A DNA stretch of 64,000 nucleotides, from assembly GCF_024398035.1 (NCBI RefSeq), contig NZ_CP073748.1, forward strand, positions 1,959,520-2,023,519, written 5' to 3'. A model generated the notes under the pieces. That model worked only from the letters and a program-made list of their open reading frames with translations. It was not told where the DNA came from and ran no database searches. Origin of the DNA: Kordiimonas sp. SCSIO 12603 (GTDB lineage Bacteria > Pseudomonadota > Alphaproteobacteria > Sphingomonadales > Kordiimonadaceae). Each line of letters opens with the position of its first letter. The stretch's first letter is position 1. The translations under genes and the position numbers were made by a program. This document shows, in pieces, positions 1-7,830 of this stretch.

Positions 1-1107
1 AATGAACAAATTGCGGAAGCGGTTACCGAGATGGAAACCGATGATGCGGTTTACGTTCTCGAAGAGCTGGATGAAGAAGACCGTGCTGAAGTTCTTGAGC
101 AGCTTCCCACTGATGACCGGGTCGCGATTGAAGAAAGCTTAAGCTATCCGGAAGACTCCGCGGGCCGTTTGATGCAGCGAGACCTGTTCGCGATCCCTGA
201 ATTCTGGACAGTTGGGCAAACGATTGATTATTTGCGCTCTGATAGCGAAGATATCCCTGATGACTTCTATGATGTTTTCATTGTTGATCCAACGCATAAG
301 CCGATCGGTTCGCTGCCGCTTTCTCGTATATTGCGTACTGCACGGGAAACAACAATTGCGGATATCATGCGTCGGGACATCTTTAAGATTGAAGCGGTAG
401 CCGATCAGGAAGAAGTAGCATATCAATTCAGTAAATATCACCTTATCTCTGCAAGCGTTGTGGATGATGCAGGGCGACTGGTTGGTGTGATTACCGTAGA
501 CGACGTTGTTGATGTAATTGGTGAAGAAGCTGAGGAAGATATTCTTGCTCTTGGTGGTGTTAGAGACGAATCTGGCCTTAATGAAAGCTTTATAGAGATC
601 ACTCGGGGTCGATTTACTTGGCTGTTTGTAAATTTGCTGACCGCAATCCTTGCTTCTGCTGTAATCGGTATGTTTGAAGCTACAATTGAGCAGATGGTAG
701 CGCTCGCCGTTTTGATGCCAATAGTAGCATCTATGGGCGGTAATGCGGGCACACAGACTATGACTGTTTCTGTGCGTGCGATTGCCACCAAGGAACTTTC
801 TTCATCAAATGCGCTGCGTGTGCTTGTTCGAGAGTTTACCGCTGCTGGTGTGAACGGAACAGTGCTTGCCGTAGTTTCTGGTTTGGTAGCATGGTTTTGG
901 TTTGATAGCTTAATGCTTGGCGGCGTATTTGCAGCAGCTATGATATTCAATATGGTGGTTGCAGGGCTTTGCGGGCTTTTAATCCCGATGGGGCTCTATA
1001 AAATGGAGATTGACCCAGCAATTTCATCAAGCGTTTTTGTAACTACAATTACTGATGTTGTTGGTTTCTTTGCATTTTTGGGGATGGCAGCTCTCTTCCT
1101 GCTGTAG
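1..1107 (+). CDS. mgtE: Magnesium transporter MgtE (5' end outside window)
   Basis: The reading frame is open from base 1, so the gene starts upstream; 368 residues are visible. MgtE is an inner-membrane Mg2+ channel gated by cytosolic Mg2+. The visible part holds the end of the acidic N domain, a CBS pair (about residues 65-185) and five hydrophobic segments (about 205-368). The family signature GGNAGTQT lies near residue 245, and the last segments carry the conserved TTITD motif that lines the pore. The protein ends right after the last membrane helix, as is usual. No terminator is seen in the 21 bases before the next gene, so the two may be co-transcribed. Confidence 0.95.
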   Translation, partial: NEQIAEAVTEMETDDAVYVLEELDEEDRAEVLEQLPTDDRVAIEESLSYPEDSAGRLMQRDLFAIPEFWTVGQTIDYLRSDSEDIPDDFYDVFIVDPTHKPIGSLPLSRILRTARETTIADIMRRDIFKIEAVADQEEVAYQFSKYHLISASVVDDAGRLVGVITVDDVVDVIGEEAEEDILALGGVRDESGLNESFIEITRGRFTWLFVNLLTAILASAVIGMFEATIEQMVALAVLMPIVASMGGNAGTQTMTVSVRAIATKELSSSNALRVLVREFTAAGVNGTVLAVVSGLVAWFWFDSLMLGGVFAAAMIFNMVVAGLCGLLIPMGLYKMEIDPAISSSVFVTTITDVVGFFAFLGMAALFLL

Positions 1108-1128
1108 AGCGCTGGTTAGGACACATAC

Positions 1129-1923
1129 GTGAACAAAGGCACCGTTTTACTGGTTGATGATGAACTGATTGTCTTGCAGTTGCAGGCGGCAGCTGTGCGC
1201 CATTTTGGTTTTGAAGCCATCATGGCAGATACGGCAGAAGAAGGACTGCATCTGGCTGGGAAACATAATCCATCTTTGATTATCAGTGATGTCCAAATGC
1301 CCGGTGAGGGTGGTTTTGATTTTGTAAATGGCCTCAGGCGGCGCGGCATTAAAACCATGCCTGTTATGTATCTTACTGGCTATGATGACATTATTACTGT
1401 GCGTGATGGGCTGAAAGCTGGAGGGGATGATTTTATTATCAAAGGCGGCCCTGTAGAAAACCTCCGCAAGCGCATTGCCTTCTGGATGACAAGTGGGTTT
1501 GTTGGCTTGCCAGATGAACTAAGAAGGCGTGCAATTGACGCTGTATCCCAAGATAATTGTGAGGGATTTTCCGGTATAGAGAATTATTTCGCGGGTGATG
1601 ATTTCCTTGTGGAACGGGCTACATCTCAAATGCGAGAAGAGGTGAGTTCACTGCCTGAAAACTATGGTTTCCGGATGATCGAACGTGTGTTTTTCATGGC
1701 GCGTCTTTCTCACATTGTTATCACCCAGTGTAGCGGATTTGGGGACCTTGTTCGTTTCCCTGAAGCACTGGACCGTATTACAAGAATGCTTGATATGCCT
1801 TGGTCTAAGGATATGTCTGCTCTTTATGGTGAGTATGAATACTGGACGCAGGATATTCGGTTTGTCAAAGCTGGCGCTGAACCACTTAAACCTTTTCAGG
1901 ATTATCAGTGGCCTAATATCTGA
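1129..1923 (+). CDS. Response regulator with unclassified C-terminal domain
   Basis: 264 residues, GTG start. Residues 4-120 are a complete CheY-like receiver: acidic pair D10/D11, phosphoacceptor D54, T83 and K105. Residues 130-264 match no output domain I know: no helix-turn-helix, GGDEF, EAL, HD-GYP or kinase motif is visible. That part is helical in character and rich in aromatic residues towards the end (YWTQ, FQDYQW). It follows mgtE by 21 bases on the same strand. No sensor kinase is adjacent. The receiver call is firm; the output is unknown. Confidence 0.8.
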   Translation: MNKGTVLLVDDELIVLQLQAAAVRHFGFEAIMADTAEEGLHLAGKHNPSLIISDVQMPGEGGFDFVNGLRRRGIKTMPVMYLTGYDDIITVRDGLKAGGDDFIIKGGPVENLRKRIAFWMTSGFVGLPDELRRRAIDAVSQDNCEGFSGIENYFAGDDFLVERATSQMREEVSSLPENYGFRMIERVFFMARLSHIVITQCSGFGDLVRFPEALDRITRMLDMPWSKDMSALYGEYEYWTQDIRFVKAGAEPLKPFQDYQWPNI

Positions 1924-2049
1924 ATTCTGTTCGCCGAACTGCTATACCATCTCAGCTCAAAAAGATTCCCTTTTGAAATCAAATCTTTAAAGCATATGTT
2001 GTGGCAATATATGCATAAAATCTGGTTAGCTATATTTCAGGGGGATATT

Positions 2050-3630
2050 TTGAATAATTTAATGAAGACAGTAGCCATAGGGGCTGTGATGGCTTTTTCT
2101 TTCGCTGTAGAGGCAGAAGAAAAAGTTGATTTGGATATTGTTTCTAAAATCCGGACAGAGGGTTTCGCAAATTCACAAGTTAAGAGCATTCTTCAACATT
2201 TGACCGATGATATTGGGCCGCGCCTTACTGGAACGCCAGCAATGTTGGAAGCTAACAATTGGACCAAAGAAAAGCTGGAGGAATGGGGGTTAAAGAACGC
2301 TAAGCTTGAAGGATTTGAATTTGGCCCGGGCTGGACGATGGAAGGCGTCCGGGTGTTTATGACTGAGCCACGTAAAACTCAGCTTTATGCCATGCCTATC
2401 AGCTGGCATCCGGGTACAGAGGGTGTGCTTGAAGCTGAGGTGATATATGCGCCTATCCGTTCCAAGAAGGATTTTGAAAAATATAAAGGCAAGCTTGAAG
2501 GCAAGCTGGTAATGGTGGATCGGGTTCGTGATCAACGTGAACCAACAAATAAAGTATTCCGGCGACATGATAAAAAAGGTCTCGCTAAAATACAGAAGTT
2601 TGACACGGACATTGGCGGTAATGAGATTGATGGTTGGGTAAGCTATAAGAGCTTTTTCTATGAATTAGGCATGTTCCTAGAAGCAGAAGGCGCTGCGGGA
2701 ATTATTCGCCGTTCACCGCGCACAGGCATGCTTATTGAAGCATCTGGCTACCGTCACCTTGAAGGGTTAACGGCAAAAATCCCAGGCGTTCGTTTAGCTG
2801 CGGAACATTATGCTCGTGCTGTTCGTCTTCTCGATGAAGGAGAAGAGGTGAAAATGAGCCTTGATGTGGATGCAACTTTTCACACAGGCGATATGAATAG
2901 CTATTCCACTATTGCTGAAATCCCGGGGAAGGGTAGAAAGCCTGAGGTTGTTCTCGCTGGGGCACACCTTGATAGCTGGTTTGTCGGTGATGGTGCGGTG
3001 GATAACGGTGCAGGTGTTGCTGTTGTAATGGAAGCTGTTCGTATCCTGAAAGCTATTGGTGTTGAACCAAAACGCACTATTCGTGTAGGTCTTTGGGGTG
3101 GTGAAGAACAGGGGTATTATGGTTCTCAGCAGTATGTGATGGATCACTTGGCTTCGCGCCCGGAAAATACAGATGAGCGTCTGAAATATATGGCGCCATA
3201 TGAAAAACACTACCGCCAGTTCCCAATTACCAAGAAACCGGAGTTTGATAAATTTTCAGCTTATTTCAATCTGGATAATGGTTCGGGTAAAATACGCGGT
3301 GTGTATGCGGAAGGTAATTCAGCGGCGGCTTCAGTTTTTAAGAAATGGTTGAAACCATTCCATGATCTTGGTGCTAATACAGTAACGTTAAATTCAACAG
3401 GCGGCACAGATCATGAAGTGTTTGATGATATTGGGTTACCGGGCTTTCAGTTTATTCAGGATCCGTTAGATTACGGCTCGAGGTTGCATCACAGCCAGCT
3501 TGATGTGTTTGACCACGCTTATATAGAAGATCTGAAGCAAGCATCAGTAATTATGGCGAGTTTTCTATACAACGCCGCTATGCGTGATGAAAAAATGCCG
3601 CGCAAGCCGATGCCGCAAGCAGAGAAATAG
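2050..3630 (+). CDS. Secreted M28-family zinc peptidase
   Basis: About 526 residues. I start at the TTG at 2050, five bases after a run of five G that makes a good ribosome-binding site; the upstream ATG at 1996 would add 18 residues before a normal signal peptide (hydrophobic stretch ending VEA). ATG 2062 is the other candidate. The middle has a PA-like insert; the catalytic M28 part shows the metal-ligand motifs GAHLDSW, DNGAG and GGEEQG and a late GGTDHEVF motif that supplies the last histidine. Such enzymes are periplasmic or secreted aminopeptidases or carboxypeptidases with two zinc ions. Its end faces panC; an 8-bp inverted repeat (3648-3669) without a T-run lies between them. Confidence 0.88.
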   Translation: MNNLMKTVAIGAVMAFSFAVEAEEKVDLDIVSKIRTEGFANSQVKSILQHLTDDIGPRLTGTPAMLEANNWTKEKLEEWGLKNAKLEGFEFGPGWTMEGVRVFMTEPRKTQLYAMPISWHPGTEGVLEAEVIYAPIRSKKDFEKYKGKLEGKLVMVDRVRDQREPTNKVFRRHDKKGLAKIQKFDTDIGGNEIDGWVSYKSFFYELGMFLEAEGAAGIIRRSPRTGMLIEASGYRHLEGLTAKIPGVRLAAEHYARAVRLLDEGEEVKMSLDVDATFHTGDMNSYSTIAEIPGKGRKPEVVLAGAHLDSWFVGDGAVDNGAGVAVVMEAVRILKAIGVEPKRTIRVGLWGGEEQGYYGSQQYVMDHLASRPENTDERLKYMAPYEKHYRQFPITKKPEFDKFSAYFNLDNGSGKIRGVYAEGNSAAASVFKKWLKPFHDLGANTVTLNSTGGTDHEVFDDIGLPGFQFIQDPLDYGSRLHHSQLDVFDHAYIEDLKQASVIMASFLYNAAMRDEKMPRKPMPQAEK

Positions 3631-3654
3631 AATTTTGGAAAGAGCTTTAAGGCG

Positions 3655-4512
3655 CTAAGGCGCCTTAATCGCCATATTATCCAGAAGCCTGATGTCACCT
3701 AGGCGCGCAACAGAAACCACTCTGGCTTCTTCGGTAATTTCATGAATTTCATGCAGTGTATCTTTGTGAACAATTGATACGTAATCTACAGCAGTGAACC
3801 CCGCTTTAAGTAAGGCATCAGAAGCCTCACCTTCCAGGACGCGTAAATCCTCGCCAGCTTCTGCCTTGGAAACGAGTTCTTTCAGTATCACATTAAAAGT
3901 GCCAGCAATCCTGCGTTCTTTTTCGCTTAGGTAAGCGTTGCGGGATGAAGCCGCCAAACCATCACTTTCCCTAATAAGTTTGCCACCAAGAATTTGAACA
4001 GGAATATCCAGATCACGCGTGAACTGCCGTATAACGGCTAACTGCTGATAATCTTTTTCCCCGAAGATCGCTACATCCGGTTGGCACTGCATAAAAAGTT
4101 TTGAGACGATTGTCGCAACACCGTCAAAGTGACCAATTCGGTTGGCTCCCTCTAGGATCTCACTAAGACCATCAAGGGTAACACGTGTTGTGTGCCCACT
4201 TGGGTACATCTCTTCAACGGAAGGAGCGAACACAATGCTTGCCGGGGTGGCTGCTAATTTTTCGCGGTCAGATGCTTCTTGTCTAGGGTATTTATCTAAA
4301 TCTTCATGCGCGCCAAACTGAGTTGGGTTTACGAAGATGGAGACGATAATACGGTCAGAATGTTCTGTAATAGCGTTTACCAGTGAAAGATGGCCATGAT
4401 GGAGGGCTCCCATAGTGGGAACAAGGCCTACGCGCAGTCCTTCTTTTTTCCATTCAGCGACCAAGCTGCGGATCTCACTAATGGTGCGCACAACAGGTGT
4501 CATTTTAGGCAT
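3655..4512 (-). CDS. panC: Pantothenate synthetase
   Basis: 285 residues, full length for the family. PanC joins pantoate and beta-alanine with ATP to give pantothenate for coenzyme A synthesis in the cytosol. The ATP-binding HxGH motif is HHGH at residues 38-41 in PTMGALHHGHLSL, and the KMSKS-like loop is ASSRN near residue 190. GEKDYQQL is the conserved substrate-binding segment. It lies 9 bases after bax on the same strand, so the two are probably one transcript. No panB is in view. Confidence 0.97.
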   Translation of the reverse strand: MPKMTPVVRTISEIRSLVAEWKKEGLRVGLVPTMGALHHGHLSLVNAITEHSDRIIVSIFVNPTQFGAHEDLDKYPRQEASDREKLAATPASIVFAPSVEEMYPSGHTTRVTLDGLSEILEGANRIGHFDGVATIVSKLFMQCQPDVAIFGEKDYQQLAVIRQFTRDLDIPVQILGGKLIRESDGLAASSRNAYLSEKERRIAGTFNVILKELVSKAEAGEDLRVLEGEASDALLKAGFTAVDYVSIVHKDTLHEIHEITEEARVVSVARLGDIRLLDNMAIKAP

Positions 4513-4521
4513 TTTAAGCTC

Positions 4522-5463
4522 TTATGAAGTAGAATTGGTGGCGAGAGCTGCATTATCCAGCCCGCCTAATTCATTGTAATTAATGATAGAAAGCAGATCG
4601 TTTACATAATCCGTTCCGCGCTCTGAATATTCCAGAAGAGCAGGGGCAAGCGCAGCGCCCGTAAGGATAAGAGAGTGTTCCCTGAGTTCAGCACGTCGGC
4701 GGCGCAGTTCTGCATAACTGGCATGCCTGTTTAAGTTGGTCATATAACTGCTTACACTATCTAGCAGGTAGTTAAATTTTTTGATGCGGTGGGTTTTACC
4801 TTCTTCTCTGGCACCAGGTACACAGCCATCATCGTTTTGGTCCCATGTCCACTGCCCAAATAAAGCATTGCATTGCTGTGCGAACTTACTTGTACCCCAA
4901 CCCGTTTCGATAGCAGCTTGAGCGATTGCGAGAGAAACCGGCACAACATCAATTTTGTAGAGAAGTGCGTCGATCGATTGAACAGAAGGTATTTTATCAA
5001 GTTTTACGCGGTATTTTTTTGCTGTTCTTGTCAGCCAGTCATTTTCAGCACCGCTAAGATCATTTTTTTGCTCAATCTTGTCTCTAAGTGTGAGAAGGCG
5101 ACCTCTGTCCGCGATGATCAGCTCATTAGATCGGAGGATGATCGGCAACATGGCTGACATGAATAGCCGTTTTTTCTCATTCGCATTTGGAATGTTGGGC
5201 AGAATATCAGGAAGGCGCGTAAGGTATACGCGTGGTACATCTTCCATTTCATGCATATCTTTATCCAACAACTGAGAGAGCTTTGCAGTAAGCTCAGCCT
5301 TACCTTTTGGCGGATATTGGTGTGCCAGATAGTTTGGTTTATCTGGGACAAAAGCATCTTCTCTGGATACACTAAGCATGTGTCTCGCAATGCCGATTGG
5401 GATAAGGGCCAATAGCGCTGCAAAGAGCAAATATGCCATAAATATACGCAGTTTATTGCGCAC
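4522..5463 (-). CDS. bax: Bax-like glucosaminidase-domain protein
   Basis: 313 residues, GTG start. A single N-terminal membrane segment (about residues 7-27) anchors a periplasmic glucosaminidase domain; the likely catalytic glutamate is E186 in AQAAIETGWGTSKFA, followed by NALFGQW. Family members cleave glycan strands of peptidoglycan; the enzyme activity of Bax itself is inferred from the domain. The gene reads away from mipZ across a 146-base shared intergenic region and runs into panC. A cell-wall hydrolase next to the division-site regulator MipZ is suggestive, but there is no direct evidence of a link. Confidence 0.87.
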   Translation of the reverse strand: MRNKLRIFMAYLLFAALLALIPIGIARHMLSVSREDAFVPDKPNYLAHQYPPKGKAELTAKLSQLLDKDMHEMEDVPRVYLTRLPDILPNIPNANEKKRLFMSAMLPIILRSNELIIADRGRLLTLRDKIEQKNDLSGAENDWLTRTAKKYRVKLDKIPSVQSIDALLYKIDVVPVSLAIAQAAIETGWGTSKFAQQCNALFGQWTWDQNDDGCVPGAREEGKTHRIKKFNYLLDSVSSYMTNLNRHASYAELRRRRAELREHSLILTGAALAPALLEYSERGTDYVNDLLSIINYNELGGLDNAALATNSTS

Positions 5464-5546
5464 GATCAGTGTATCTCCCTTACTATTTTTTCTATATAAT
5501 GATCATATAGAATATAGCATTTGGCAAAATTATGGATGCACAACTA

Positions 5547-5561
5547 TTAAAGCATCGTTAC
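5547..5561 (+). promoter_or_regulatory. Candidate CtrA-binding site upstream of mipZ
   Basis: TTAA, seven bases, TTAC: 7 of 8 matches to the alphaproteobacterial CtrA box TTAA-N7-TTAA. It lies 49 bases before the mipZ start, in the mipZ/bax divergent region. Matches of this quality are common by chance in AT-rich spacers, so confidence is low. Confidence 0.3.
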
Positions 5562-5609
5562 AAGTGATGTTTTGCACCATTTTAGTTCTGTGTAAAGGGA
5601 GGAGGCTTC

Positions 5610-6473
5610 ATGCCCGATAGTGCGGCTCAAAATCAAGGTCCGGTAAACGGCAGGCCATATCTTATTGTTCTTGGTAATGAAAAGGGTGGTTCTGGTAAGT
5701 CTACAACGGCAATGCACATCGTTATCGCTTTGCTGCGTGATGGATACCGGGTTGGTACAATTGATCTTGATGCGCGGCAAAAAAGCCTAACTCGCTATAT
5801 CGAAAACCGACAGGCTTTTTGTAAAGAAACCGGTCATACATTGCCGATGCCGGAAGTTCGAGTGATTCCTCGGTCTGAACATCGTTCTTCGGATGCGGCG
5901 GAAGCTGATGAAAAAGAACGATTTGAAGCGGCTTATATTGAACTTGCGGATAAAGTGGATGTACTTGTCATCGATTGTCCGGGAAGTGATACATATCTGT
6001 CTCGTCTCGCGCATACCGCTGCTGATACGCTTGTAACGCCTGTAAATGATAGTTTTGTTGATCTTGATTTACTTGCTCGTGTGGACGCGGATACCCATAA
6101 GGTGATTGGACCAAGCCTTTATGCGGAAATGGTGTGGAAGGCGCGTCAGCGTCGTTCTATGGCTGATGGTGGTCAGATTGACTGGATTGTACTTAGAAAC
6201 CGTGTTGGGTCGCTACATGCGAAAAACAAAGAACGTGTTGAAGGTGTTTTAAGCGAACTAACCAAACGGATTGGTATTCGTTATATTCCAGGGTTAGGTG
6301 AACGTGTGATTTACCGTGAGTTATTCCTGAAAGGCTTAACACTGATGGACCTGAAGGATACAGGCGGTGTTGATGGGAAGGGGCTCTCGATGTCTCATGT
6401 CGCGGCTCGTCAGGAAGTTCGGAACTTGATTGATGGCCTGGCGCTTTCTTTCCGTGAAAACGCAGTTTCATGA
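5610..6473 (+). CDS. mipZ: Division-plane positioning ATPase MipZ
   Basis: 287 residues, preceded by GGGAGGAGG. A ParA-family P-loop ATPase with the deviant Walker A KGGSGKST at residues 25-32 after the MipZ-type lead LGNE. In Caulobacter, MipZ binds ParB at the poles and forms a gradient that blocks FtsZ assembly away from midcell. MipZ rather than ParA is favoured by the stretch NDSFVDLDLL and by IPGLGERVIYRELF, both typical of MipZ. The stop overlaps the start of the J-domain gene by four bases (ATGA), implying translational coupling. Confidence 0.93.
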   Translation: MPDSAAQNQGPVNGRPYLIVLGNEKGGSGKSTTAMHIVIALLRDGYRVGTIDLDARQKSLTRYIENRQAFCKETGHTLPMPEVRVIPRSEHRSSDAAEADEKERFEAAYIELADKVDVLVIDCPGSDTYLSRLAHTAADTLVTPVNDSFVDLDLLARVDADTHKVIGPSLYAEMVWKARQRRSMADGGQIDWIVLRNRVGSLHAKNKERVEGVLSELTKRIGIRYIPGLGERVIYRELFLKGLTLMDLKDTGGVDGKGLSMSHVAARQEVRNLIDGLALSFRENAVS

Positions 6474-6919
6474 TTGCCTATCTCGGCATAGGTATCTTGC
6501 TCGCGGGTGCTCTTATGGTGCTCCTGAACTGGTGGGCGAATACAGATGTGAAAACTGCTAAATCAGCAGTCCTTTGGGGAATTTTCCTTGTTTGTGGTTT
6601 GTTGGCTTTGCTTCTTATCGCTTCGGGTAAGGGCATTGCTGCCATTTTCCCTGTCGGGGTTGCTCTTTGGAAAAGTCTACCTGTATTGAAGGGGCTATTA
6701 GGTGGTAGTCGCAATCAAGGTGGTGAGACGCAAGGGAGCAGACAGTCTAGTCTCACTATCAAAGAGGCTTATGATATCTTAGGGCTAAAACCCGGTGCAA
6801 CTGATGAAGAGATACTGGCAGCCTACCGTAAGCTAATGGCCAAATGCCATCCGGATACAGGCGGGAATGATTGGATGGCTTCAAAACTCAATGAAGCAAA
6901 AGATATTTTGTTAAAATAA
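6470..6919 (+). CDS. Membrane-anchored J-domain protein
   Basis: 149 residues. Two or three hydrophobic segments (about 1-21, 33-53 and perhaps 55-72) precede a short Gly/Gln-rich linker and a C-terminal J domain (about 94-149) with the HPD motif at 127-129, which stimulates an Hsp70 such as DnaK. The layout (membrane anchor, then a compact C-terminal J domain followed by TGG) resembles Tim14/Pam18 and small alphaproteobacterial DnaJ-like proteins. It overlaps mipZ by four bases. The client is unknown; a role in division is only suggested by position. Confidence 0.85.
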   Translation: MIAYLGIGILLAGALMVLLNWWANTDVKTAKSAVLWGIFLVCGLLALLLIASGKGIAAIFPVGVALWKSLPVLKGLLGGSRNQGGETQGSRQSSLTIKEAYDILGLKPGATDEEILAAYRKLMAKCHPDTGGNDWMASKLNEAKDILLK

Positions 6920-6936
6920 ACGTGAAACTTTTTCTT

Positions 6937-6951
6937 TTAAGCTGCACTTAA
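6937..6951 (+). promoter_or_regulatory. Perfect CtrA-type box TTAA-N7-TTAA
   Basis: TTAAGCTGCACTTAA: a full match to the CtrA consensus, in the 98-base spacer between the J-domain gene and the next gene and 67 bases before the latter's TTG start. In random sequence of even composition about one such match is expected per 65 kb, so position in a spacer is the main support. Confidence 0.4.
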
Positions 6952-7017
6952 CAATCCAGACTATATAGTAGTACCGTATTGTTTATTAGTGTTTGATTTG
7001 GCTTTGTTGGAAAAGTT

Positions 7018-7746
7018 TTGTTCAAATATTTTGTCATCTTTGTAGGTGTAATTGCCACGGCTACCGCAGTTTATGCTGAGGGTGAGCCCATTAGAATAGG
7101 CCTGCTGAGTAATGTACCACCTTATGTTCAAAGTAATCCGACCCGAGGGCTGGAGCCTGATCTTATTCGTGCGGTTTATGGGTACTTAAATAAGGATGTG
7201 AAGCTTCAGCATATTCCTATTCTCCGCATGGACTATATGCTCGAGGAAGGCAAAACGGACGGTGTCGCAATATACAGATCTGGCAAAGTTGCTTGTTTTG
7301 AAAGCGATATCTTTAATTTATGGCATGATGGCCTTTTGATACATCCGGATATGAAAGGTCGTGTAAATAGTTTGGATGACCTCGCAGATCTTTCTGTAGG
7401 TAGCTTCCCTAACGTGGATATTGTGTTGCCAGATGTTGCTCCCAAGTTACCAATTAACTCAGCTACATATGTAACGTTACATGATAGTCGGCTCGTTTAT
7501 GATATGTTCAAAAGTGGCAGGCTGGATGCTTATATTGGAGATTATTGGGTTCTTGAAAGCATCCACAAAAATCAACTAAAAAAGCCTGAATTGAAGCCGT
7601 TTCATCTTGTCAAAACTTTTACACCTACGGAGCGTAGAGTGTGCTTTGGTAAGATGCAAAACAGAGATGAATTCAATAAAGGGCTTAGGGCTATTAAGCG
7701 CTCCAAAGAATATGATGCCATCCAATTGAAATATAAACCTGAATAA
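7018..7746 (+). CDS. Periplasmic solute-binding-family protein (SBP_bac_3-like)
   Basis: 242 residues, TTG start preceded by GGAAAAG. A signal peptide (cleavage after about A20, VYA|EG) is followed by a fold like family 3 extracellular solute-binding proteins: an opening strand IRIGLLSNVPPYV, a GLEPDL motif that resembles the G-x-D/E-x-D/E-L ligand region, and a late DAYIGDYWVLE segment. No ABC permease or ATPase is adjacent, so it may be a stand-alone sensor or orphan binding protein rather than part of a transporter. Ligand unknown. A perfect CtrA-type box lies upstream. Confidence 0.72.
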   Translation: MFKYFVIFVGVIATATAVYAEGEPIRIGLLSNVPPYVQSNPTRGLEPDLIRAVYGYLNKDVKLQHIPILRMDYMLEEGKTDGVAIYRSGKVACFESDIFNLWHDGLLIHPDMKGRVNSLDDLADLSVGSFPNVDIVLPDVAPKLPINSATYVTLHDSRLVYDMFKSGRLDAYIGDYWVLESIHKNQLKKPELKPFHLVKTFTPTERRVCFGKMQNRDEFNKGLRAIKRSKEYDAIQLKYKPE

Positions 7747-7830
7747 TTAAGTCTATCTGCTTAATTCAAGCGTTGATTTTTTCTGTCAGCCCTGACAATT
7801 TGGGCTATTAATTTAATTATTGAGGCTATC

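Noticed and set aside
3648-3669. Inverted repeat TTAAGGCG/CGCCTTAA between the M28 peptidase gene and panC
   Set aside because: The stem is only 8 bp with no T-run on either strand; it may still aid termination but is too weak to list.
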